A stretch of 64,000 nucleotides of DNA from Spodoptera frugiperda (Eukaryota; Arthropoda; Insecta; Lepidoptera; Noctuidae): the NCBI RefSeq assembly GCF_023101765.2, contig NC_064212.1:5952001-6016000 (forward strand), written 5' to 3'. The notes under the pieces are model-generated. The model was not told where the DNA came from. It saw only the letters and a program-made list of their open reading frames with translations, and made no database searches. Positions 50,501-61,082 of the stretch are shown here, piece by piece. The translations under genes were made by a program, and so were the position numbers. Each line of letters starts with the position of its first letter. Within the stretch, counting starts at the first letter, position 1.

Positions 50501-53500
50501 CAGCTATAATTGTAGAACTTTTAAATAAAATCACAAGCACTTGCAACTATGTAGACAACTGTATGTCAAAAATGATTACCTGGTGGTAAGCAATCACACA
50601 TTTTCCGAGTTATATGTGCATTCTAAGATTATTTAGACACCACTGACAAACGGTGACGGTCAAAGCTTCTGCGTGCTAGAAGATGCAATCATTGGTCAGC
50701 CGTGACCACTGACGATGTAAAGCAATCAGACCACTAGAGAATTTCAAAGTGCGTCACCGGTCTTTTAAAGGGATCTTGGGATCTTTTAAAGATTCAATGG
50801 TCATCTGTTCAGAAATATCGTAACATAAGTATGATGATCTTACCCCATTTTGAGAATTTCTTCAAAGATTGGATCTGTGTGCCTAATACGGAAGAGTTCA
50901 GGTGCCGTGGTGCGGATAGAGTAGTAGAGGTCCAACTTCTCTTTCGTTCTCTCCAAACTGAACTTGCAACCACGGAGGAACGCCACCAGCCATTGGTCAT
51001 CTGAAATAACATAACGAAAACTATATTAGGTACAGTTATTTATTTTTTGTGAAATAAAATCCTCGAAATCTGAAGATAACTGTGTTGTTGCTCTTGTTGT
51101 TGTTACGTGCTTTATTTATTTTACGTACTTAAAATTTACACCTTTAGGTAGTGCAGAGAATAGTGCTTTATGTGCTGATAAATAATTTTCACGTGGGAGA
51201 GTCATGCTCTAGCACAAATGATACTACGGCCTTACAGAATACCGGCGTGAAACCACTTTTACTCCAGTCTCTATAAGGCTTCCGCATGATCGAGGTGGTG
51301 GGTAACATCAAATGGTGAGCAATGAGCATTAATTATGTAAATCTCTTAGAGTAGGCATATTATAATTATCACCACAATCGGTGTGAAATCTAAATCTTCT
51401 AAAACAGCTAATACATAATTAAAAAACTTTATAATACCTAATACACCTACCTAATATAGATTCGTGTGTTGTGTTTATCTTACGTATTAATCAGATTATG
51501 TATTTAAAAAAACTTGGAATGGCATTGGAATAGATCGTCACGCTTCGTGCCTGTGCAAACCACGTGTCGAAAAATACTCATTGTTGTCCCATGTCAAAAA
51601 TATTTTTTTGAATTATTTAACTAATGGAAAATAGAGAATAACTAGAATGTATGTAAATATATAAAGCTACCTATACATTTATATGAAGCATTTAGAATGT
51701 CTTGCTAAAATTTACGTTCCAGTAGACAAGGGTTTAAGCAATCATCATCATCAACTGCCCGAGAAAGCCTTGTGTTTTTTGGGGAGAAAACTAGGGAATG
51801 TGAGATTTTTACCTCACTAAAACCGTGGCACCTGTAAGGAGCACCGGATCTTTTAATAGGCCTGCTCCGGAACGGGAGCTCCAGGGCAGGTCTGAAGAAG
51901 AGGCCTACGCCTAATAATTATATAGGCCTCTAGAAAAGAGAGATTTGCCATAATGTTTTGGTCTTTTTGAGGAGCGAAAATCATCCAATGACTCCTCCCG
52001 CCTCGGGTGATGCAAACTATTAATAACTAAAAATCACCCCGTTCCTACTCCTGCTTCGACTCGGAGGCCCGGTAACGCGTTGTCCGCGACTCTGGGTTTC
52101 AAGCTTAGCTTGGCAAGCAGGTTAGAGATCTCAGTTTAAAAAGATTCCGTTTCTTAGCGCACCCGCGGGAAGAGCAGTGTGACAATGTGTGACGGCTCAC
52201 ACGGCTACAACAGTTACCTATACCTACATATTTTAATAATTTTAATTGTTTATATTAACTTTCATGAGACGTTCGCCATGTGTAAGAGCGATATCTCTAA
52301 ACATTATTTAATTTATTTTATCATTGTACTAAGCTGTAATCTTTAAAACTACAATGTCACGCTTATTGGCAGAAATATAACAATCAAACCTTATTTATGG
52401 CTTTATTATTTTGATAGCTTTTAACCATGGGTTTGCCATGAAAACATTAGGCCCTTCTCCGTACTCCCAACTATTTGCATGCTTCAAAATATACCAATTT
52501 GGTTGTGTAAACAACGCCTAAAGTAGTTTATTTTTTTTAATTTATTAAAGGCCTTTGTCTTTCAGAGACAACATCGTCAAGTGCCATTAAAATCCCAATA
52601 ACTTATAAAGAAACAACTAAATAACTACTAATGGTCTAACAGAATATTCTACAAACTTATGCTACGAACTTTACCTACACATCAATTTGTACAACATTTT
52701 TGCCTTATCACAAATAGAAGAAAAGAAAGAAAGAAAATAGTTTCAATAGCAAACAAACATTACAATATTTATTCGTTGTAGTATAGTTAAATACACCCGT
52801 AACGTCACGCCTTATATTCTTCGAATGGCAAAGGTACATATAAGTATGTAACATTCGATTTTCGTCAGTTATTTCTTAAGAATTGAATGACGTCTTCAAA
52901 TATTTAATTGATTACATTTGTTAAAAATATGACTGTACCTAACGATTTGGTTAGTCACCAGTAACAAGTTACCGGAAATTTTAACTATATCTGATGGCCC
53001 TGGTTGCTTATCTAGTTTTTTAACTGAACTGAAATATATTTTATTGAAAAGTAATCCTCCACAATAATACAAAGTTTTACAAAAAGAATCTTTATCTTTT
53101 ACTAGCTAGCCCAGCAAACTTCGTACCACGTCCAACATTTTGTCTCTCCTTTTAAAGCTTCCCTGGATTTCCACAAATAATTTAAGATTAAAATTTGTCT
53201 AATCGGTCCAGCCGAGTTCTCGAGTTTTAGCAAGACTAATGGAACAGCAAATAATTTTTATATACAGAGATGTACACAAATATCTACAAAAGGAAAATTA
53301 AGATGACACAGAGACATTTTACAATGTGACGTAAGACGAAGTAACTAATACATATTTAAAATTATTGTAAAACAAGGATGAAGCGAAGTTAACTGTCCAG
53401 TCAACACACGTACTTAGGTATCGTCATGGTTCACATGCAAACAGCAGTTCATGTATTTTGAAAATTACTGAACTACCTATCTACCTGGCTCTATAGGTCC

Positions 53501-53825
53501 CTAATTTAATCTCATTTTTACCTGGCACCTCTAAAACAAATTTATAAACCAACTTCTACGCGCAAATTTTGAAGAATATCATACAAAAATAACATTATAA
53601 TGAATCGAATCAAAGTCTATAATAGATAAACCTATTGTTTATCAACATCCTACGTCGTAATAGTACGTAACGGTAATAGTGCTCACCTGTCCTGGCCTTC
53701 AAGTGTGGCTGCTTCGCCAACCAGTCCTTGATACTCTGCAGGTCATCCTTCAGCCTCTTCGGATCCTCATTCAGCTCCTCACGAGCCATCTTCTCTAAAG
53801 CAGGAGTCAGCGGCCTCACAGACAT
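47554..53825 (-). CDS. CRAL-TRIO domain lipid-transfer protein D (alpha-TTP-like)
   Basis: Seven coding exons: 53825-53687, 51000-50844, 50479-50350, 49989-49858, 49593-49483, 48653-48548 and 47705-47554 (end phases 1, 2, 0, 0, 0, 1). They encode 308 aa. The ATG at 53825 (MSVRPLTPAL) is chosen because genes A and C start the same way; the frame is open further upstream but without an ATG. Landmarks are DDQWLVAFLRGCKFSLERTKE, LLMEDDNATVAGG, EGVTMAHFMQ, MRMKGTHYLNTPPGF, PAEYGG (E246) and the tail GSFRQLQVD. The basic pair sites (RMKG, KNRNR) fit the phosphoinositide-contact positions known in human alpha-TTP. It probably carries a small hydrophobic ligand in the cytosol, as its neighbours do. 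It looks the closest to a family consensus. Confidence 0.94.
51001..53686 (-). other. Intron 1 of CRAL-TRIO gene D
   Basis: A 2.7 kb intron. It contains two SINE-like units (about 51740-51905, related to the copy at 18733, and about 51961-52085, related to the copy at 18599). A CGTCACGCC-type fragment lies at about 52803-52850. A retroelement fragment at 53100-53270 runs from ACTAGCTAGCCCAGCAAACTT to AATCGGTCCAGCCGAGTTCTC and ends in TTTTTATATACAGAGAT. Confidence 0.65.
51740..52085 (-). mobile_element. Two adjacent SINE-like units in intron 1 of gene D
   Basis: Unit 1 has GGAGAAAACTAGGGAATGTGAG and CACCTGTAAGGAGCACCG. Unit 2 has CCAATGACTCCTCCCGCCTC, CACCCCGTTCCTACTCCTGC and GGAGGCCCGGTAAC. 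The same two families abut at 18599-18993 in gene A. No clear target duplication was found here. Confidence 0.55.
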
Positions 53826-54857
53826 TTTGCCCAGAAACGTCCAACCAGACAAAGAACTAATACAACTCTACAACGATAAAATATCGAACGTGTGATAATT
53901 GTAATGGTATTAGATTAGCTATCTACCATTTAATCCACCTGGCAGTACTACACTTGTTGTTTCAATACCATTATCGGACTCTTAGCTTCACTCCGCCTTC
54001 GTGTAATCTACCTTTATCATTATTTTTATATTAGGTCTTGCTTGTAATAACTAAATTGTTATCAATCTCGAGTCCGATCTGACTAGTTTTATCCTTACAT
54101 TCAAAAAGGGTGAGGCTTTATGATCATTGTAAAGTTTTTGAGTTTTACTTTGTGCTGTAAGATTGTATCGGGGATGTCCTCTAAACGATATTCGACTAAT
54201 ATCAGCGATACTTTCTGAATAGGTTACTTATTTCCTTGTCTGCTGGCATGACGACAAATTGTTATCATTTACGTAATAATACTTATTATACTTATTGGCG
54301 CATGGTAGTTAATACACAAAATATCACTTTCAATATCATTTCGTAGCCACATGAAAAGATAATATGAAGTGGTGATAGCCGAAATGTCCTCTATTGATTC
54401 ATAAATAACACGGCTAGCCAGTGGCCACACGCGTATTTTATTAGAAAATATTTTATTACCTGATGAAAATTCAATGTACTGTTACAGCTAAGAATAGTTG
54501 AATCTATGAAATTATTATAGTTCTTATTGGAAACCTTTACGTTTCTTGGTAGTAGGGGGTATTACATAGACTTCTTAATAATTTAACAATCTATCGACGT
54601 TATTACTGAAAAACTCGACGTGATGATTTCACAATGCTCAGTTTGGTAGTTCGCCACTAACAAACGAACCTCGGAATAAATGCTTTAAGCTATTAGAATT
54701 ATAATCATGTCAGGAGGTGCTGTATCCAATAAGTACAAATACTGCCGATCCGATGACATTTCCTACTCTTCACAAGTCACCTCAACGATAATCGACTAAC
54801 ACTTGAAAGACAGTTCTTTCAACCTGTATACCTTTAACTACGATCGCAAACCTTTTT

Positions 54858-54960
54858 TTTTAGAGGGGAAAGTCATTCAATGACTTCTCCCGCCTTGGGC
54901 GAGGTGAGAGGGAGTGTTTGAGACGCAGCCTCGGTAATCTGTTACTTTATCCGCACCTCC
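54858..54960 (-). mobile_element. SINE-like copy
   Basis: A T-run, then GAGGGGAAAGTCATTCAATG, CTTCTCCCGCCTTGGGCGAG and CAGCCTCGGTAATC. This is the same family as 18599 and 30885. No clear target duplication is visible. Confidence 0.6.
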
Positions 54961-55635
54961 AGACGATCTCAAACTTTGCCCATTAGAATGGAGATTGTTT
55001 GAAATATCCTCATGATCCTTTTAGTGTTTACAGGAACCCAGCAACCGCAGGCTGCTGCCGTTGATAAAAATGGAATCTAGAAAAGTTTGTAAAGTCCTCA
55101 GTAGCAATCTACTCATGGCCTGGTGTTTGCCTAAATGAGACAAAGGCATAAGTTTATGTGTATAGTACTTAATTGTAGATATCTGCACTGTACACAACAT
55201 TATAAGTCGACATAGACGTCTCAAGATATCAATTTGATAAGATATGCGTTCTGTCACCTGTACCTAGATGATAGATCGACTGCCTTTTATAGATAGAGCT
55301 GCTTTATTTTGTATAAATAGTACTCAAACTACTTGACTTCTCTGTTAATAAAACAAAGACTAGCTTTTGTATTGGATTCGCCATTTCCGGCCAAAATCAA
55401 CTCCGGTTCCAAATTTCATAGCCGCGATTGAGTAACATGTCAATCACCCTACACCAAAAATTGTATTGTAGTTTGGGTAACTTGTGAACCTACTGTTCAC
55501 TGGTACTGTTCATGCCTGTCTTAGGAACATGAATTGGCTGATATTTCTAGAATTAATAACACTAGAGTGGTTGCCATGGCAACAGCAAGAAATAATAATA
55601 CACACAATAAACTGGTCAAAATTGAGTACATTGAA

Positions 55636-57030
55636 TACTAGCTTTTGCCCGCGACTTCGTTCGCGTGGAATAGTGACTTCCGGCAAATTTTTGGTTTTAA
55701 CCACATAGTTCCCGATCTCGCGGGATTTAAAAATGAGATGTGGAAGATATTCCAGGGAACTCTTCAAAAATCAACATAATGAGCTCTGCGTTTGAATTTA
55801 ATAGATGTATACTCACTTAGGGCATTGAAAAAATTGTTTAAAAACGGACTTAAACTAACTTAAAACTAAAGAAAGCTACGAATTACGAATTTATAACAAT
55901 TAAAAAAGAAACTATATTACAACCTATCCTCTATGCTATAATAACCAAACTTAAACTAAATAATTTAAAAGAAACGACTTAAATCTAATCTAATTATAAA
56001 AAAAATTAGACTTACAATTTTATTAAAAAAACTAACTACAGTAACTACTAATAATCGATATCAAACTAAACCTACGTTAAATAGTTTAACCAAAAAACCA
56101 GGAAAACCCAACAAATAAACTTATTAATTGACAAATACAACGAAACCAATTTAGAATATACGAAACAGCAGGACCACTACAGACAAATAATCGAATAGGC
56201 TCGACTGATAATACACTTTTTCTACGATAGTACCGAAGCGCTCGGCCGATACCCAACCAAATGAATGTAACGAAACCATAGCGCGATCTATTTCGATCCC
56301 AACGCCATCTATCGAGGATAAAGACAACTTGGATTATTTATTTATACTCCGTTCGGGCATTTTCTTTGTACTAAAAGTTTAATTATATTGATATTATTTT
56401 TTTCATACCTTTTTACTATTTATTTACATTTTTTCGATGAATTAAAACAATAACATGAACCGAAGTCGTGTAACGATCGACATAGAATTATCTATACTCC
56501 GTTCAGATGTCAATGCATACGCTTTGTACAATAAAATTCCCAGTTTTATTCATAGTTTGAGCCTGATTATTTTTTTCATACCTGTTATTAAAGAAAAACT
56601 ATTTAGTTTAGCTTTTTATCGATAAATTTAAAACTAATAACATGATAGTCAGGCGAAGTCGTGTAACGATCGACAGGTAGAATTATTTATAAATAATTTA
56701 TTTCTTATTTTTATTTTTTGATTTTTGAAATAAAAATATATCTATGTCCTTTCTAAGGTTCTAAACTATATCTGTACCAAATTTCAACCAAATCCGTCAA
56801 ATAGTTGCGGAGATTAATGGTATAAGCATAGAATGTTCGACGTGATTCTTTAATTTGACATAACTTTTTTATTTATGAACCGATTGACATGAAACAAACA
56901 CTAAATGTAAACTTAAGCATCCCACAATATATTCGTGAAAACCGCATCCAACTCGGATCAGCCGTTTCTGAGATTAGCGCGCACAGACGAACAGACAAAC
57001 AGACAAACAGACAAACAGACAAAAAAAAAG
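55636..57030 (+). repeat. Long retroelement-derived repeat with internal duplication
   Basis: It starts ACTAGCTTTTGCCCGCGACTT, CGTTCGCGTGGAATAGTGAC and ends CCAACTCGGATCAGCCGTTTC, TGAGATTAGCGCGCACAGACG, the head and tail of a well-known lepidopteran repeat. The middle contains an imperfect direct duplication (GTCGTGTAACGATCGACA at about 56466 and 56657) and an AT-rich stretch. It closes with a (CAGACAAA)n run at 56991-57025. Confidence 0.55.
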
Positions 57031-58738
57031 TTAATTACATTTTTGGGTTCGACATCGACATAACAATAACCTCTGCTATTTTTTTTATTTTTATTTTCAA
57101 TGTACAGACAGCACTTTTCTACGATTTTATTATATGTATAGATGAACATACTGCACACTTGTCTTCTCTATAATTTAAAATAGGCGTGATGTAATTTTTT
57201 GAAGCTCTTTGCACAATATGCAGCTCATTTCTATTTCGTTAGAGATTCAGTTTGTTTTTCATTTCAATTATTAATAGTTTCTATTTCGGAGAGAGTTTGT
57301 TGGCTCGCTGCAGATAGTAGTACGGTAATCAAAATCCCGACATTGTTTACACGTAATCATTTTTTATGTTTCTCTGTAGACTTTGTGTTTACAGTCTGTC
57401 GTTTTAGCATCAGAATGATTGAGTGTAAACAGTCTAGTGGTATTGTGAACTCATTTCAATTGTTTAAATGTCTAGGTAATGCTTTGTTGGGTTTTGAATC
57501 TCGACTGTAGTTTTTAAACTATAAATCCCGTCTGTGGTCTGTCTATAAATCCCGTACTTTTACCACTACTTGGTAAATAAATCTTATACTAAAGTGATAG
57601 AAATATGAGCTACCCGTTCACCAAATACCATCAAACTTGGTTCAGTAATTTTTGCGTTATATATTTAGAAATGATGACATACTTAAAAGAAAGTAATTGA
57701 AATCAAACACACCAAAGTTTAGACAACACATTTATTTTTGTGTATTTACAATTATACATTTTATCTACAACCCTGTTACATAAATATATGTTTTTAAATA
57801 TAATTTACTAACCAGATCCAAGTATGGTAAAACCTAAAACGCTTTATTCCACTTTTGTACCATTGACGGATCTCATTTATAAGTGCAGTTATTTAGAAAC
57901 TAGTAACCTATTTTATAGATGGCGGTGTTGAGCTATTGTGGTCAATAAGTATTGTGACCACAACTTCTTATAATTCTGTCTTAGTTATTCACAGTCCGTT
58001 ATAGTAAGGTGATTCAGATATGAACTTTATTCTAAGGTCAAAAGCTTCTAATTTTCCACGTCCCTCATAATTAGATCTGGCGAGTAACATTTCGATTATT
58101 CTGTAATTACTGGCTGCATTGATTCTATGACACAATTGTTTCACAGTGAACAAACGTAAATAATTTATCTTTGTCAAGACTAAAAAGATCACAGAAAATA
58201 CTGTATGGCCTGATATTACAGTAACGTGACAATAAATAGTAGATAACAACTACAGTGACATTTCATGCTTTAGTTTTCCTTTATAGTGTAAATATTGTGT
58301 GAGATCTTCTTTAGTAGCTTTTAAGCAAAAAAGGAATTAAGCAAATTGTCAGATTTAACTTATAAATAACGCATAAATCGATTAATTACACTAATAATAA
58401 AAAAGGTTCCAAACCTCACTCCTAGATGGCGCTACAAAACTCGTCTACAAACAATGTACTCGAGAAAATATATCGAATATTCAAATAATAATGACATTAT
58501 ATTTATTTTTATACAATAAAATTAAGGGGAAATACTATGACATACAAAATCACAAACATTATTTGCCAATAATGGCGACTTAATTAAATTCCTAACACTA
58601 ACATTTGAACTAGAAAGCATTGGAAATGTAATGCATATACTTACAAATAAATATTTACATTTTACTAATTAAGCCTCTATGTAGACTTACTGAGGCATGT
58701 ACATTACATGGGTACAGATGTACATACACGAGAACTAG

Positions 58739-59077
58739 ATCCCACCCAAAACATAAATGTGAAAGGCTGCCAAGTTCGATAATATTGGAATGCTTCGCCT
58801 ATAAAAGAAGTGAGATCTAAATAAGTACCAAGTTCCATACACAGACCTCAGTTAAAAATGATATAACAAGTTGGCAAGTTTTCACACACTTTGTTATAAA
58901 CCTACTAAACGCAATGAGTCAAGTATATAATTTTCTATTAAAACTTGCCAAGTTATATCATTTTTAACTGAGGTCTGTGTATGGAACTTGGTACTTATTT
59001 AGATCTCACTTTTATAGGCGAAGCATTCCAATATTATCGAACTTGGCAGCCTTTCACATTTATGTTTTGGGTGGGAT
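58739..59077. mobile_element. 339-bp hairpin element with 140-bp arms
   Basis: Left arm 58739-58882 (ATCCCACCCAAAACATAAAT...) and right arm 58939-59077 are near-exact inverted copies, with a loop of about 56 bases. It is non-coding and is most likely a MITE. A transcript across it would form a long perfect duplex. Confidence 0.8.
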
Positions 59078-59159
59078 TTCATTTATTTTTGTAAGGTTTA
59101 TTTTCTTTTTTTCTTATTTTACTTTACTTTGACTAAATACAAACCTTCGTAACGAATTT

Positions 59160-59630
59160 TACGGTACGACCATTGGAAGATATAGATAATTTTTTTGTTT
59201 TAGTTCCTTAGGGGTATGAATTTACACCTTCATTATTTTTAAAACCGACTCACACTTGGCCATTTTCAGATTTTTTCCTTTACCTTGACCTAAAGACCTA
59301 CCTCCATGCCAAATTTCAAATCAATACGACCGTTGGAAGTGGTCTAGGTTTTTGATGAGTGAGTCAGTCAGTGAGTGTATAGTAAAAATAGCGATTTTCT
59401 GACGTCAATATCTCAAGACCTACAATAGGTACATTAATGAAATTTTTATTTTAGATAAGTAAGTAGATCTCGATAGATACTAGTAATTTCATATGCGTAG
59501 ATAAAATAGATTTTGAGTTATAGGTGGGTCGAACTTGGCCCGAAATGGTTCGTGTAATATAACCCACGGCCGGTGTGTCGGTTTTTTGCTCGAACTTGGC
59601 GGACACACTGCCGTGTGTCTAGATTAAGGA
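59160..59630 (+). repeat. Dispersed repeat
   Basis: AAAACCGACTCACACTTGGCC, CCATGCCAAATTTCAAATCAA, GTGAGTCAGTCAGTGAGTG and a GC-rich tail (ACCCACGGCCGGTGTGTCGG). The layout matches abundant moth repeats. No open frame is seen. Confidence 0.5.
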
Positions 59631-59645
59631 TGAAAATGTGCCTTA

Positions 59646-59742
59646 GGGCCTGGTTCACAAGGTCCAATTAAGTAAACATACTAACATATTATGTGTCAGT
59701 TAAAGTTAACAGTAACTTAATCACACATTGTGTACCAGGCCC
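59646..59742. mobile_element. 97-bp MITE flanked by TTA
   Basis: GGGCCTGGTTCACA at the left and TGTGTACCAGGCCC at the right are inverted copies with one mismatch. TTA lies directly outside each end (59643-59645 and 59743-59745). A TTA duplication is the habit of PIF/Harbinger-type elements. Confidence 0.6.
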
Positions 59743-60492
59743 TTATTACAATGATTCAATAGGTACGTAAACTTCACTAAGTACTTACATAAGTCGTCCC
59801 CCATAAATGCACACACAGGAAGTATTTAACGATATCAGACTGACCAAAGCCAATTTATGTATACAGAATACGATATAGGTAGTATGTTTTAGAAGTGATA
59901 GGAAGCTAGTTAATTTGACTATGAAACAGAAAGAAACAAAGTACAAATGAACGGACATTAAACATTTTGCATGTATCCGTGTATAATTCCTGAATAGGTA
60001 CTAAGTTACATAAATTAATGTCTTCAATATTAACTAAACATTATGGTCGATATCTATCTGGTGCTCCAATTTTCGGTTTACCATTAAAAAGTAGTGCATG
60101 ACTCAACACCGGAATGATTCTTCACCGTGATTTACTACTCGTTTAGTCTCCTCGTTTTGTTATTAATCCCTTGCCTTCAGTCAGGAATTTTTAGACCACT
60201 TGGCTCCAGCCAGTCGGCTTAACACAAGTATACAATCAAATAGGTTATTCATTTAATACATATTCACTCTACTCTACTCAAATACGGACGGTTTCCTATC
60301 GACTCTGCAAACACAATGCCGTTCTTGGCCTCATTTACTAACAACGATATCTACACTTAACTTAAGATGTTAAATATAATATGAAAAAATACTTTTCTAA
60401 GCAGTTTCATAAATATTACTAGGCCTGGTCTCCTCGCATCTGTTGCGATATTTACCTATAAGTTAACCCACCGACGACTCACGTTTGGGGCA

Positions 60493-61082
60493 TCAAAAGT
60501 TAGCGAACAGTTTGAGTTCGTCGGAATCTAATGAGCGCACGGCCTTCCAGTCTGTCTCGGGGTACTCGTCGAAGTTGGAGGTGTCGCCCTCGTACGACAC
60601 AGCCGGGATAATGGGAGGCTGTAAACAACACAATAAACAATTCAAACAACTATAAAAACACTAATGAGCGGTTTTATTTAGCATTTAGAACTGTTTTCTG
60701 CACAATATCTTTAATGGACCATAAATAAGCATTTAAGCAGCATTAACGTAAAGTATTGAAATTAGGTAACGTAAACTTCGTGAATCTCTGTCGGCCTCTC
60801 GACCCAATTTGAATCAGTTCTTAAATCGTGCTTCGATATTACATATTGTGGTAGGTATTACAAATAATGAACTCTAAGAATAATCTTATGGATGATACAT
60901 AATGCATGTAACCAGTTGGCGCTGTCTAGACTCCATAGATCCGATATGGATCTTTTAGTAACGTGGGAACATAAACAAAGTATGATTTAAAGGCTAATGC
61001 ATACCTGGAGCTTCTTCATGAAGACGTCAGCCCAATCTATGTGTTTGAACCATCTGTGCCGCTTGACGTCTTCGGTTCCGCA
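60493..61082 (-). CDS. cAMP-dependent protein kinase-type catalytic subunit (Pka-C3/PRKX class), last two exons
   Basis: Exons 61082-61005 (26 codons, phase 0) and 60618-60493 (41 codons plus stop) give the C-terminal 67 residues; the other exons lie beyond 64000. The sequence CGTEDVKRHRWFKHIDWADV is the end of the AGC-kinase catalytic core. NFDEYPETDW is the active-site tether of the C-tail. The last residues are FANF, the FxxF hydrophobic motif that packs on the small lobe at the PDK1-docking site. The pattern is closer to PRKX/Drosophila Pka-C3 than to classical PKA-C. The enzyme phosphorylates Ser/Thr in RxxS-type sites. The class assignment is from memory of these C-tails. Confidence 0.85.

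Larger units (their letters stand above)
53826..60492. other. 6.7 kb spacer between CRAL-TRIO gene D and the kinase gene
   Basis: No supported gene. The recognisable content is a SINE-like copy at 54858-54960, a long retroelement-derived stretch at 55636-57030, a hairpin element at 58739-59077, a dispersed repeat at about 59160-59630, and a small MITE at 59646-59742. The rest is AT-rich. The right end includes the kinase 3'UTR. Confidence 0.65.

Noticed and set aside
53825..53852. Upstream extension of gene D (SGWTFLGK before MSVRPL)
   Set aside because: The codon at 53852 is TTG, not ATG. The ATG at 53825 gives the same start as genes A and C.
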